Assembly: GCA_001574975.1 (NCBI GenBank)
Contig: KQ965795.1
Coordinates: 62,001-126,000, forward strand
Length of the DNA stretch: 64,000 nt
Source of the DNA: Gonapodya prolifera JEL478
Lineage: Eukaryota; Monoblepharomycota; Monoblepharidomycetes; Monoblepharidales; Gonapodyaceae
Direction: 5' to 3'
Shown here: piece by piece, positions 47,135 to 59,900 of the stretch
How positions within the stretch are numbered: position 1 is the stretch's first letter
Layout: each line of letters begins with the position of its first letter
The notes under the pieces: model-generated
Told to the model about the DNA's origin: nothing
The model's database searches: none
Seen by the model: the letters and a program-made list of their open reading frames with translations, nothing else
Translations under genes and position numbers: made by a program

Positions 47135-47941
47135 ATGGTTGTCTGGACGACAGACTCTTCGCTGCCACCTCCTCGCGTACTGGAACCCATCGCGACCGGT
47201 AGTAGCCTGGGCTCTCTTCGCCCGGAGGCTGCAAAGCAAAAAGTACTGACGGAACTGCGGAGCCAGTACGAGGCGTTTCTGAATGGCGGTTCGGATTACA
47301 GTTCCGAGGAGTCTTTGGGTTCTACAACCACGTATTTCGTCGGGAGTTGGAGAAAGTGAGTCCTTCTTGGTTGCGCCCCTCCGTGCATGTTCGTGATTCC
47401 AGATTCGGTTGGACAGCCTGAGCCGGTTTCCCACAAGCACCAATGAGTTCTGGGCAGTTTTCATGATACTTTTTCAAATCGGTGTTACCGTGAGTGCTGC
47501 TGCAGAGGTTCATAAGCAGGCAATTGGCCAGGTTACCTGATCGAAATTCATTTGCAGGAGATGATATCGAATCATCAATACTTTGTCACTGCGTGGGACG
47601 ATGGAAACTGCTTCGGTGTGGCGCACCATGTCATCAAAACCGTATTTGGCGACGTCTGGGAGGGGGACATGCTTCAGCGTTCATTGTACGACGACAATGG
47701 CACCATTTACTCGCAAGCAATGTTCGTTGAGCGCATGGCGGAGTTCGACACCATCATTGGAAAACTCCTTGACATGGCGGAAGTGCAGCACGCCCTGGAA
47801 ACATCCGGAATCAAGTTGCGAACGCCAGGGGAGGAAACCTTCTCGCAAGCTTTGCCGGAATCGCGTTACTCGACGAATCCGACAAAGGTTTTCGACCTTC
47901 TCCAGGAAAATGGTTTCCAAGTCAATGGTACTCAAAATTAG
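47135..47941 (+). CDS. SnoaL/NTF2-like protein, cluster member G
   Basis: Three exons, 47135-47355, 47417-47489 (73 nt), 47558-47941, giving 225 residues. Motifs: KQKVLTELRSQYEAFLNGGS, TTYFVG, LSRFPTSTNEFWAVFMILFQ, YFVTAWDDGNCFGVAHH, WEGDMLQRSLYDDNGTIYSQ and EFDTIIGKLLDMAEVQHALE. A C-terminal extension of about 40 residues is not present in the other members. It pairs with F in lacking the second intron of C, D and E, and in the AWDDG signature. Confidence 0.78.
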
Positions 47942-48057
47942 GGGACAAGGACATAGACGGAGGATGTTATTCGGGTCAATACCCCATCTACGAAATTTTT
48001 CTATTCTAGTATTTTCGAGTTCGTACCATTATTATTGTTTTTACGTAGTTCGCGATA

Positions 48058-49417
48058 TGGTGCAGACTCCAGGTATGCCGTCACATCCTCCACTCAAAAT
48101 GCCACCCAACGAGACCAACGGACCACCGTTCGTTTCGCCCCCGCCGGATGTCTCCTTCAAGCTCCCTCCAGATCCGGCCAGCGGGCTGACGGCCACCAAG
48201 GAATCAATGGTTGCTGGGCTTCGGGAGCGAAAGGACGAGCTCCTCTCAAGGTCCGTAAAGCCTTCCCGATTTGGATTTGCAGGCGCTGACAAGTTTTACA
48301 GTGCTCCGGATCCGAAACAGCGGGAGCTGGATGAGCGATGGCTCTCCGATCATTGTCTTCTAAGGCTTGGATGTTGGCGATGCTAAACGCTCCGAAGGTG
48401 CCATCGACTGATTCTTCCAAACAAGATACCTCCGCGCTGTGAAATGGGAATCTGTTGATGCTGCTACTAAGAGACTGAAGGATGTTCGTGGACGTGTGCT
48501 GAGTTCTACCTCCTCGTTACTCTCACAGACGCTGCAATGGCGAAGAGAATTCAAGCCTGACCAAATACCGCTAAAGTGAGGATATCGAAATCTTTACCCG
48601 TTCGTTTCATCTCGCATGGAATGACCTCCGGATCAATACATGCTCCACCGCGTGAATGCTAAAGTGAAGTGGAACCGGAAGCCGTCACCGGAAAACTGTA
48701 TATCAACGGATTTGATAACGAAAGACGATCTCGTAAGAAGACAGCATTCTAAATGGCGCTGCACCGCTTTCTGGCTCAGTTCTCTATCGAATCATATTTG
48801 TATACCAAAGTTGTCGTCATGAAACCCGGCCTTCAAAACACCACGACATGGGACCGCCAGCTCCAGTACACGTATCTCATTGTGGAAGCAGCCTGTCAGG
48901 CTTGCGTGCCACCCCAAGAAACAATCTGCTTGATCATCGACTTTGAAGGTCTTGGAATCTTTTCTAAAAATAATACGCCCATGCACGTTGCCAGAAGGTT
49001 TCTGAATGTGCTTCAAAGTCATTATCCTGAACGTCTTGGGTGAGTCGCATGTCACAGGACGCCACGTCGTGCATCTGACCGAAAGATCAACACGATTCAT
49101 TCACCGCAAGCCATGCAACGTTTGTGAACCCTTTCCCTCTAGTTGAAACATTTTGGCACGTCATTTATCCATTCGTGGATCCCGTCACCCGAGAAAAGGT
49201 GCATTTCACGTCCACGACGAAGGAGAAAAGGGCAAATGGAGCGAAGAATGGTGTCCTCCATCAACTGGTGAGCCCTTCGATGTTGGAGGAACGCTACGGA
49301 GGGAAGATGAACTGGAGTTATAAACATTCCGAGTGCTGGGCCAAACTTCGTGCAGATTGGGAAGATCCACTGAAGGTGACAACGAATGGACAAACGAATG
49401 GGGAAAGCACGACTTGA
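48058..49417 (+). CDS. CRAL-TRIO (Sec14-like) lipid-transfer protein
   Basis: The start is the ATG at 48058 (MVQTPGMPSHPPLK). The N-terminus is Pro-rich. Across short introns follow PDPKQRELDERWLSDHCLLR, YLRAVKWESVDAATKRL, TLQWRREFKPDQI, GKLYINGFDNE, KPGLQNTTTWDRQLQYTYLI, ETICLIIDFEGLGIFSKN, VLQSHYPERLG, then VNPFPLVETFWHVIYPFVDP and TREKVHFTST. These are the CRAL-TRIO N-helices and lipid-binding lobe of Sec14-type proteins, which move phosphatidylinositol or other lipids between membranes. The join between CLLR and YLRA appears to be a GC-AG intron (48365-48425, 61 nt). The tail to 49417 is polar. Confidence 0.85.
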
Positions 49418-49610
49418 TTTATAGGAACTAGCAAAAGGGTGACTTTGTCGTTGTGCCTTATTGTAGCGGGAAGATTGAGGGTAGGGTGTTCCCGCCTATG
49501 ATTTAGAACGCCTTTGTCAATGTGAATACAGCGTAACAACCAACTGGAGTCAAGGTATCCTTTTTTTTTTTGGACTGAGGTCACGTTCAACCACACCAAC
49601 AAATACACCA

Positions 49611-52600
49611 ATGATGGCGCGCGGGTTCGGTCCCCCTGGAGCGGTCCTTAGCGAAGAAGACCGCTCCCTCATCAAAGAACTTCGGGCGCTCGGTACGACG
49701 TGGGATGAGCTGCTCTCTTCCGGGATTCCCGAGACGGTGTTGGAAGCGGCTCGAGCGGAAATGGAAGGCGGCGTGGAAATTCACAACGAAAGCGTGAATG
49801 GTGCTTCGAGCGTTGGTGAACCAGAGGAAGGTGAGCTTGTTGACGGGGAAGCGGATGTTGATGCTCGTTATCTTGAACAAGGTGAGGAACAATCGTGTTT
49901 GGGATAACGGACAAAGGATCACTCCTACAGAAGTACCAACACCATTTATCGTTCTATCGCGGTCATGTTCTGAATCCTACATTTACCCCATTTCGGTGCC
50001 CTCCTCAGCCATTGAACTTGATCCAACAACCTCCCCTTTAGTCACCAACAATTTGACGCGAGTAGCCTCTGGACGTCCAAGAGACGATGATGACTCGTGG
50101 ATGAATGATGAACAACCGGATATGGACATTGAACTCGACACAGCCGATGGAAATGTGGATGGCGCTGGCGGTAGAATCATTTCGTCCACCCCGAACAACA
50201 TCAACGTGGATCAAAAGCCACCAGCCTCACCAAGTTTCGGGAGAAATAACTCTGCTTCGTCTTTGCCCCCAAGACCTCCCACTGCTTCACTTCCACCTTT
50301 ACCACCCATATCGCACCGGTCTCCTGCCGTTCCCAGTGCAAATATTCGACCGCCTGCACTTTTGACACGATCTGGCAGCGCGGACTTCCCAATTGATCTT
50401 GATGGCGACCATCCTGTCCGCCCATCCATGCAACGACCTAGGATGGCCTCGCCATCTCCCTTCACTCCTACTTCTGCATCCTCTAATGGATTCGCAACTC
50501 TTCCAAGACACAACTCTCGCTCATATTCTCACCATAATCTTCCACGACAACCGTTCCGGGCTCAAATTAACCTTCCCCCATACGACCCCAAAATCGTTTT
50601 TGAAATATCTGAGAACGATGATCAGCCTTTGGTGCATCGAATGCCGACCGCTGAACCGGAAGACCGCGAGGCGAAACTTAAAATGATCGAGGAGCAAAAG
50701 GAGAAGATGCGTCGCAAAATTGCTGAGCTGGAAAGTAAGAAGGCTGCACCAATCGAAACAACTGATTCTGAGCTTCCAGATGCACAACTACCCTCCTTGC
50801 GTGGGGATGCACCGAAATCCCTTCACTCTTCACCCACTCAGTCTTCCCTCAATGCAGCTGCTGCAACTGCCCGTGTAACCGCGGCAAAATCTCGCTTGGG
50901 AACTGCGCGAACTCGCTTGAATGCGACTTCAACAGAACTAATATTTCTTTCCGCTGATCGAGATTCCATGGAAAGAACTGTCGTGGAAAAGGAGATGCGC
51001 GTTGCAGAACTTCGCGCCCAGCTTGACGCTGAACTTATTGCGTTGGCGAGTGCCCGAAAAAACCTTCAATTGGCGGAAGCCAAAATGGCCACGGGACAGA
51101 AAGCGAAGTTGGGTGCTACAGAAGAAGAAGCTGCCGCTGTGGAGTTGTTGAAAAATGCAGAACTGGATGCTGCACGATTGGAAAAATTGGCTGAAGATGC
51201 CCGCAAGGCTGAAGCAGCATCTGCAGCGGAAATGTTACGAAAGCTCGACGCCCAGAAGAAGGAATTGAAAGCTCGAATCGCGGCTCAAAGTTCAGCAAAT
51301 GGTCAGGCGTCGCCAGCATTTAGTTCTCTTCCAGCCAAACGACCTGCACCTCCAGATACAGCTCGAGTTGCGGCTCAAAGCTCAGTAAATGGCCAAGCTA
51401 CGCCAGGATCTAGTTCTCTTCCAGTCAAACGACCTGCGCCTCTAGATACAGCTCGAGTCGCGGCTCAAAGCTCAGTAAATGGCCAAGTTACGCCAGTATC
51501 TAGTTCTCGTCCAGTCAAACGACCTGTACCTCCTGATACAGCAGGACCTCCTGCAAAACGGATCGCAAATGGAGTACACCCATCTCTCTCGGCATCGCCA
51601 CTTGTGGGGGGACCTGCTCCTGTTACCCGTGGCTCACAGGCAACCGCTCCGTCTGGTCAGCGAAAGCAGATCCCGAGCCCAAAGGTGGATCTTCCTCTAT
51701 TTGATCAGTGGCTCCGAGCACCTCAATCATTCCAGGAAACAGACGTCACGACAAAACCGAGTGTTGCCCAAAAGGTGTTGAGTGAAATGACTGGATTTTG
51801 GAGGAAAGACACAACTGTAGAAGTTCTGAAGACCATCGCGGGTGTGGTTGTGCATCCGAGATCTCATGCAGGGGTTCTGGACGTGCAACGCCTACTCGTT
51901 AAGACACCTGAGAAATCAACTGCAGCACATTCAGAGGTGCGTCCTGGTTGGAACAATCAGTTCAATTTTATTGGCCTGAACTGGAACCCTTTTTCCTTTT
52001 CTGCCTCGATTCGGAAGCCGGTATCTTCTCATCCCCAAGGAACGAAACTTGCACGAGAAGAGCGACTTTCTTTAATCAAACGACGCGTCGCAGAAAGCGC
52101 TATTGATCCCACTCGAAAGTTTTGCCTCTTCGAACTCCAAGGTGGATCCTGCAATGACCCTACTTGCTCTAGTCAACATGCACGAGATGTTGACGTGGAT
52201 GGTGAGCTACGCGTCGTGGGTTGACAGCACATCAATTCAGTACTCACATATCGCCTTAGATGACATTGCCATCGCTTCTTTCGCACGCTTCGTTGTTGCG
52301 TCCTTGAAGAAAGATCAAGGAGCTAACTTGGTGGCTCATTTGCAGTCTCGGCGGAACGCTGGAGCTCACGCTGGAGAACTTTTGAGCTATCTTTTTGCTG
52401 CATGGGAGCTGGTTTCAGGAGTTACAGTATTACATCTTGACGATCTCCCCAGAATCAAACGAATCGGTGCTTGCGGCACGATAGGTAGCCCTCGACAACC
52501 GCCGAAGAACATTCAGCAAGGGACTGCACCGAACCCGAACGACACCGAAGTTGTGCTCGACCTGAGTACAGATGGCCAACCGTCAGAGGAGGGTTTGACG

Positions 52601-54884
52601 GACGGGGGTTTCGCCATACCAGACTCACCGTTTAGTGATTTTCTCGAAAAAGCACTTCGTGGCGACTCCGCCAAATCTTCTCGATACTTCGCTGACTCTG
52701 ATTATGAGCGCGGAATCCTTCGAAACCCACAAGATGCCCATCTTTGGATTACCCAAGCTTTCGAGTCACTGCCTTCCCCTCTCACAATGGAGCTATTGGA
52801 AGATCGGTCTTCAAGGCTTTTTTCGAAATCGCTGAACGTTCTAACTCGGGCACTTCAAGCAAATCCCACGTCGGAGGATCTTTGGGTAGTATACCTGGAT
52901 ATCTACTGCCACCGCGCCAAAGAAAATGATGCAAGAGGGATGTTCGAGACGTCCATTCAACAGGCCCCAACTGCGTATCGGTGTTGGTGGCGATACATAG
53001 GATGGGAGAAAGATGTTGAATCTCGGAAAAGGGTTGTGGAGAGACTTTACGGAGTTTCGCTCAGAGAAAGGACCTCAAGTTCAGGTGCGTAAACTCCTTC
53101 ATTCAATGGCGGTGAGCCATTTCCCAGGACTGAGCTCTGGTTCTTCCATAGATCTTCGGTCTCGTACCATGACGGATGCGGCGATCAAGCTCTCCAAATT
53201 ACAACTTGACTCAGGGAACGCCGATGTGGCGACTAGAATTTTGGCCAATCTACTCCTCGGTAAAACGGTACCTGAAGTTCTTGACTTCGATCATGATGTT
53301 TTATCTCCAAAACGAGTGGTTTCGGTTTCGGACTTTGCAGCGAGTCTGAGCTCCACTTTACTGGTCGACTCTGATTGGACGATGCTTTGGCTGTTATTCT
53401 TCCACCTGCGATGGTTTGGGGCCTATCCAGCCGCGGTGTTCGGCTCTCCCCCGCTCGACTTTGTGGTGGACCGCGTTCCTTTACTCATCAACTGGCGCAA
53501 AGCGCCACAACAGTCTTTTCAGGACAGTGATCTCGTTCAAAACACGGGGCAACTGTTTTACTCGCTTGTCGAATGGTTCCGCCAGTCGGGTCCATCACAT
53601 CAACGCGAACTCGCCGTCATGGTTTTGAATGCCGCCGAACTGATGGGAGCGCTCAACAAGTCAAACCGGGAGATGTTGGAGTATGTTGATCGCATATTGA
53701 AAGAGGCGCCGAATAATGTGGAGCTGATCGGGCTCAGGGCTCAATTGGATGTAAGCTTTGCTCGACTCCGTTTCTTTCTTCCTTACTTCGCTGAGATCAA
53801 CGGCGCCTTTTTACTGCAGGGACCAGCCTCAACCCTGGAGTTCCTTCAGCAGAACCCTAGCACAACAGTGCTTTGGAACCGACTTGTGAAGCTTGCGACA
53901 GAAGCGAATGATTTACCGTCAACGTTGGTAGCTCTCGTGAACTGTGCAAGGTCATATTTTAAAGCGTTCCCTTTGGTGAGTTTGTCCTCGTACCAAAGCA
54001 CTGGAACTAGGGGTTTATCTTTGCGTCCTCTTGTGTTTGAAGGTGGCGTCCCCGCTTGCAGAAGGAGAGCAACACAAACTCGTTCAAGAAGCCCTCGCGC
54101 TCTATCGACGCCTTTTGGGTATTCCGGGACAATCTACCAAGTCCGAAACCGCCTTTTTGAAAGTGTCCGAACCCCCTGGTTCCTTTGGAGGCGACCCGTA
54201 CCTGCACTTGAACTATGTATTGCTGCTCGTGATATCCGGCGCGGGAAGGAATGTTGTGGTCGAATCACTGCAGCACGCCGCCGAGTCCACCAACTCTGAG
54301 TACGGACGGCAACTGATATGGCAAGAGTGCGTTTCCTCCCAAACTGACGCTGTTTTCAAGCTAATTTTAACTAAAGCGGAAATCTTTGGCATGTTCCAGG
54401 TTACTCAAACTTCAATCCAAAATGGATGATGGCGTAGATACAGGAGTTGACAAGGAACTTCTGGGGCTACTCGGTCGAGCGCTGAAAGAGTATGACACTG
54501 GCTCGACGAACCCTTACAATCCTGATATCGCGATCGAGAATAGGTCCCCGCTTGCGAGGTTTTTACCCGTCAAGGTCCGTTCGAACTGCTTTAATTGAGG
54601 ATCTCACGTTTGCGGACGTTGCCCCATTTTTATCGTTTTATAGCGATATCAAGCGACAAACGAACTTGTTTCCATATGTGCGGAGCACCTACCAGATGCA
54701 AAGCTCATCGAGCTCGTCAACGCACTGCAGCAACAGGAGCCCGATAATCTCGATCTCGTCATGATGTGTGTGTCTTTTGAAAGTACCGGGAAGTGGGATA
54801 CTTGACAGTTTGAGTCATTTTTTCAGCTCTGTGCGCCTTTCTTTGGAACAAGGACTGAAGCTTCCAAGGGCGATGATATATAAC
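49611..54884 (+). CDS. ZFC3H1/Red1-like exosome adaptor: coiled coil, CCCH zinc finger, HAT-type repeats
   Basis: The start is the ATG at 49611 (MMARGFGPPGAVL). An intron at about 49880-49931 joins to a very long exon to about 52200: a disordered Ser/Pro-rich part, a coil with KMIEEQKEKMRRKIAELESK, an Ala/Glu-rich helix, three 30-residue repeats, and the finger CLFELQGGSCNDPTCSSQH (C-x8-C-x4-C-x3-H). This finger type is the zf-C3H1 of Red1/ZFC3H1. Downstream exons give HAT/TPR-like helices: LWITQAFESLP, LTRALQANPTSEDLWVVYLD, MFETSIQQAPTAYRCWWRYI, LWNRLVKLATEANDLPSTLV. Such proteins link poly(A) RNA to the nuclear exosome through Mtr4. The final exons after 54600 are not resolved; the stop at 54884 is my best guess. 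Confidence 0.8.
51271..51540 (+). repeat. Three tandem 90-bp coding repeats in the ZFC3H1-like gene
   Basis: Units 51271-51360, 51361-51450 and 51451-51540 each encode ARVAAQSSVNGQ followed by a Ser/Pro stretch and KRPAPPDT. They differ by few bases and stay in frame; units 2 and 3 are the most alike. Confidence 0.9.
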
Positions 54885-55787
54885 GCATTGAAGGTTGTTG
54901 GCGACGAGGTGTTTGGTGATGGAGCTCCCCGACCTGCTAACACCTCCGGTTTTGTTTCCCGCTTCAGACGTTTCCTGGAGATTCGACACTGTGGCGAATG
55001 TACTTACCCTGCTCGTCCTTTTGACATTACCGATGGGTAATGCGTCGCGTCGCGTTTCGTTAACAATTTTCACGTTTTCGTTTATATCACCCTCCGCAAT
55101 CCCCGCCCGGATTCGTGATTTCGTTGTTCTTTGTTCGCCTCCAAGTGCAATCCTTCTGGAACACAACAGCGGTCGCACCCAGGCCGTGTCGAAACTCGTT
55201 CAAGCGGCACATCGGTTCGTCACCTGTGCGGACTTCTCCGTGTTCCTTTCGCGATTTTCGTGAGTGCAGGGAAGCGTTTGGTTGTTGTTGTCGCTTCGCT
55301 TTCCTTGCATTCTGTTGTCGTGAGTGTGATGTGTTCATGAGCTGGATTGGTGGTGGTGCGGGAGCTGGTGTTGGTGCAGTTTTGCTCCTTTGAGTGAACT
55401 TGGAAACACTCAAACAAGAACTTTATCAAACGCTTCGGTGTCGCCGCGCGGAGCCACAATACCCATTACAACTGGCAATAATTTGGACATGGATACTCGA
55501 AAACCCCAACCGAACGAACCATTAAAAGATGAAAACACCCCACGCACAATTTTCAATAACTGAAATTAGCATTCATAAAAAATTTCATGTATTTAGCAAC
55601 CTCTTTGAATGCAATTTGCTTCACTTTATTCTCAAGTGGAATCGGTCGCTTGTCGCGAGCAACACTTTCCGTGTTCCAAGGAAAGGCTAAAATATGGTCC
55701 CAAGCTTTACCCGTACATCGGTGAATTCTCTGACACAACACCCCCACTTTTCCTTTCATCCTCCCCTTCTCTTCCCCCTCTCCGCCG
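54885..55787. other. Intergenic stretch
   Basis: Several short overlapping frames, none with a domain. It may include the 3' end of the ZFC3H1-like gene, whose last exon is uncertain, and the 5' region of the dehydrogenase gene. Confidence 0.4.
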
Positions 55788-56608
55788 ATGTCGTCATCAC
55801 TCATCTCCTCTCCGTCCGACATCGTGCGTCCGCGCCGCGTTCTCACGGGTCTCGTCGCATCGCCCATTCTGTCGTCCGCTTCTCCTGTCATGCACGAGTG
55901 GGCGGGTCTCTGTCTCGGCGCCACCGTCCACTACCACCTCATGGACCGCCCGTCACTGGACGCAGCGGGCCTCAAAGACGTGCTCCACTCTCTCCGCCGC
56001 CTGGGGTTCGCGGGCAGCAACGTCACCTTCCCATACAAAGAGGCCGTCGTGCCGCTTCTCGACTCACTGAGCCCCGGAGCACGCGCACTCGGGGCCGTCA
56101 ACACGGTCGTGGTATCCAAAGATGGGCGCCTTGTGGGGCACAACACGGACACGACGGGGTTCGCAAGGGCGGCGAGACATCTCGTGGAGAACTCCAACAG
56201 GGGTCTGTGGCGCTTATTGGCGCCGGGGTCGGGAAAGCCATCGGGTTCGCGCTTGTGGAGCTCGGCGTGAGGGACATTCGAATTGTGGAAGCAGACCCTT
56301 CAAAAGCCAAAGCTCTCGCGGACGCGCTTTCTGCTCGCGGCGGAGTCAATGCTTCTATCAACCCATCCCCCTCATCCGCCGTCGTCGGCGCCGCAGGACT
56401 CATCAACGCCACACCCGTCGGGATGCGTCCCAACACATCCACTCCCATCCCCACCTCCCCTTTGCACTCCCGCCTCTGGGTCGCCGACGCCGTCTACTCC
56501 CCGCTCTGGACGCCGTTGTTGATAGCGGCGCGCGAAGTGGGCGCAAAGACGATGACGGGGCGGGATTTGGCACTGTGCAGTATCTATGCGTCCTTTTTGT
56601 CCATTTGA
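55788..56608 (+). CDS. Stand-alone shikimate/quinate dehydrogenase, one frame break
   Basis: ATG at 55788. The N-terminal half has the shikimate-binding set: GLVASPILSSASPVMHEWAG, GSNVTFPYKEAVVPLLD with the catalytic Lys, GAVNTVV and GHNTDTTGF with the catalytic Asp. The C-terminal half has the NAD(P) fold: SVALIGAGVGKAIGFALVEL, RIVEADPSKAKALADALS, LINATPVGM, and the end MTGRDLALCSIYASF. The two halves lie in different frames that meet at about 56195-56210, where no intron fits, so a one-base indel or sequence error is likely. In fungi biosynthetic shikimate dehydrogenase is part of the AROM fusion, so a single-domain copy suggests quinate/shikimate breakdown; that is inference. The Gly-rich turn is one residue shorter than the usual GAGG. 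Confidence 0.75.
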
Positions 56609-56905
56609 AGGACCAAGTCGTTACAGTTTTTGTCCCGTCGATAATTTCCTTTTCTCCATAACCGCATCAAACGCCCTACCCATCTCCACCTCACTCGGCT
56701 TCGCACCCGTAAACAACTCGAATGCGTCTGCCGCCTGGCACAAAACCGCCACTCTGTGGCATTTTTTTTTGTATCCTCGCTCTCCCACCTCCCACTAGTA
56801 AACGATACAATAATATACACGACAACAGAATGAGAGCTCCACATCGCTCCCCCTCGTCTTTATGGCTCACGGGCAACGTCGAACCCTTCCCTCTTCCCCT
56901 CCCGC

Positions 56906-59900
56906 TCAATGTCCTTGCGAGCTCTCCGCGACCTGCAACTCCCTCCTCACCGAAACGGGCGCCATATCGAACGACCCTAGTCTCGACGCGTCCATCTTGT
57001 TTCCGCCTGTACCTGCGCCCGCACGAGCATGTGCAGACGTCGCCGACGATCCGGATGCCGCCGGACCGACCGCTACCGCGGACTGCGGGAGGGTTAGCTT
57101 CTGCACCAACTGCGAGCCCGCCGCAACCCCCGACAAAGCGTCGGAAACGTAATGCAGATCTGCCTGACACAGGGAGCGCAGGTTCGACGCAGCGATGGAC
57201 TGCTTCAGTTCGCCCCGGGTGATGTCGTGCACTTCGATCACGTTGACTCCGAACGCAATTACGTAGGGGGCGGAGTAGCCTGGCGAGTGACAGGATGGCG
57301 AGGATTCGAATGAATTCTTTTTGGCGACGTTTTGGGGGTCCGGTACGGCTGGGGGACTCACCGAAAGCGATCCGCTCGCCTGTCCACCGAAGCATGGCGT
57401 TCTTTTTGACTGCTCGGCCGTAGATGTCGACGATCAAGCCGAACTCTGGACATGATTCGAAACGCCGAAAAGACGCACGGTGAAGTTAAGTGACTGATTC
57501 GAACCAACGTACAGCCGCGCGCACCACACTCACCGTTATAGCACAAAAGGAAGTTTCCTCGCTCGTGTAAGCGAAAGATTCCCAGTGGTCGAAGCCCCTC
57601 GTTCTGGCGCACAAAGTCCAGGTTGTCGTCTCGGGGGTCAAGCAGGCTCTGCGTGCTGAGGTCGTCGAGATCTACCAGCTCTGTTTCATCAGAAGTCGAC
57701 ATTGACATTGAGAGGATCGGCGGAGGAACTTGCTGGCGGATATGGAACTCACCGAATCCGCGCGGACACCCCACGCACACCTTGGTCTTCAAGAAGTGGA
57801 TCGAGAAGCATTCTGCCGGTATCGTGAACTCCTACAGATCGCGACCACATGCAAGTCAGTCAACATAACGTTAGTTCCCTGCAAAACCACCACACTGACG
57901 CACCTTCCACAACCTCAAAGTATGCTCCATCCACTCCTCTTTCCCACCCAGGAGCGACTTCTTCTCCCGTTCCGCAACCACAGGCACCAAAACCTTGATG
58001 GCGCACTGATATATGGCCGTCTTGACGGCACAAACGAGAGGTCTGTCGTTGCACACCCCCGCTTTGAAGAAGTTGATTTGTGTCGCTATTTTGCGACCCC
58101 GCTTCATGTTCTTGGAGTGTGGGTGTTCCGGAGAGGGGTCGAGGATGTCGATGGGGAATGTGTACAAAGTTTTATCTTTGTATCGATTCGGTGAAGTTAG
58201 AAGCGGAGAACCCTTTAACTCGTACGGACTGTTCCACTTACCCGCGAGCACAAACACCATATCGTAATCCTCCATCACATCCACTTGCGTGACTTTCTCC
58301 GCCTGCACAACGCACACATTATGCCCACTCGTTTTCTTCCCGGCCGTCCACACGCCGTTCTCCGTCGCGAATACCACGCCGTCCTTAATGGAACACGATC
58401 CGTTCACTCTATTCGTTGCAGGGAACGTCCCGTCTCCAAGTGGAACCACATCAAACACCTTGACTTTATCCACCCTCGCCTTCTTCTGTGCTTCGATGGC
58501 TGTTTCCCATGCGTCCAAGTCGGCCGGGGAGTTGGCCTGTAGGACGACGCTCCAGGGGTAGTCGCCCATGAGGTTTATTGTGAACGTGAACGGGTCTGAA
58601 GCACTACGTGCGGTGGGAGTGGGGGATTTAGGAGTGGAGCGGTCGTTTTGGAGGAGCGTGAAGGATCGACGGACAGTGACATCTGTTGACGTCGCGGAGG
58701 AGGGAACGGTGCGGGGCGAGAGATGAATTAGTTCCAAGGGTAAGGCCTAGTGAATGCAGAATTTGTGACGAATGGAATTAGAACTTTCCAATTTCAGTGA
58801 ATGCAAACAAGAGACCTCGATGTCCCAACCGAAGATTGCTCCTCACCTGTCTGTACACCCGATACAATCCATTTTTATGCTTCGTCAGCAGCACAACGTG
58901 ATCGAACAAAAACATTGTAAGCTCCACGTCTTCCTGCGCGGGCCGTTTGACGACAAGGGGACCCTTTCGGACAAGTTGCCTCCCCGCCTCTCCGAATTTC
59001 AGATCCTCCCACTGGCCCTCCCTGAACACCACCTCCTGGCTCAACTTCTCGAGCTTCAACCTATTATCTGCCTCGCCCGCACGAGCATTAACCGTGACGA
59101 GGTAGGCCTTCACGGCATCCACAACAGCGCGAAGCTGAACGACATCGGGGTGATCGTCAGAGGTGCGTTTGAGGATCGCTTCGATGAGCAAAGGGAGTCG
59201 CCCTAGGTGAGTCGTCGGTCGGGCGAGGAATGATTGGATGGGTAGGTTACGGCAAAGAGGCTCCCGGTCCTCGCATTCCTGGAAAATGAAAGAAAAGCAA
59301 GGTAGATGAATCAGTGATGGGGTGGGAAAAAGGACCGGAAGACGAATCAAATATTCACCTGCAGCCACGCCTCAAACCCGGTGTTCCTCTCTCTTTCAAC
59401 TTCAAGGGCGTTCTTCGCGTAATGCTGGTTTGACCCGTATTCCACGAAGTGCTTCAAATCTGGCACAGCGTTCTGAAGGACGTCTCCGACACGGTCGACT
59501 AGAGGGCGCTCTTTTTGCCGTGCAAGGAGGCGGCGGGAAAGACGGGAGTATGTCTGAATTGAAGGTGGAGAGTGAAATCAGCACATTTCACTCTCGATGT
59601 TAGGGATGCCCCTTTACCTGATAGATCATCCCCACGTTCAAGAAAACCTCTCTTATAATTTGCTCTCTCTTGCTCTGCCCCACTTTGGCGCGCCCGCTTC
59701 GAATTCCCGCGATGTAAACGGCCTGGACCACTTCAAGATCGTCTACAAACTCCTTGATTCGCAAGACGAGTTCGAAAATTGCTTCTTGGCGCTTAACCTC
59801 ATCTGCAGGAACAGTGGGAAGGATGTCGGCTGGGATCGTAGAGGTCCAGGTGCGGGGCTTGCAGATGTGCGGTAAAGCAAAGCAAAACAAAGATATATCG

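Noticed and set aside
48365-48425. CRAL-TRIO gene as a frameshifted pseudogene
   Set aside because: A GC-AG intron restores CLLRYLRA in phase and the rest of the gene is intact, so splicing is the simpler reading.
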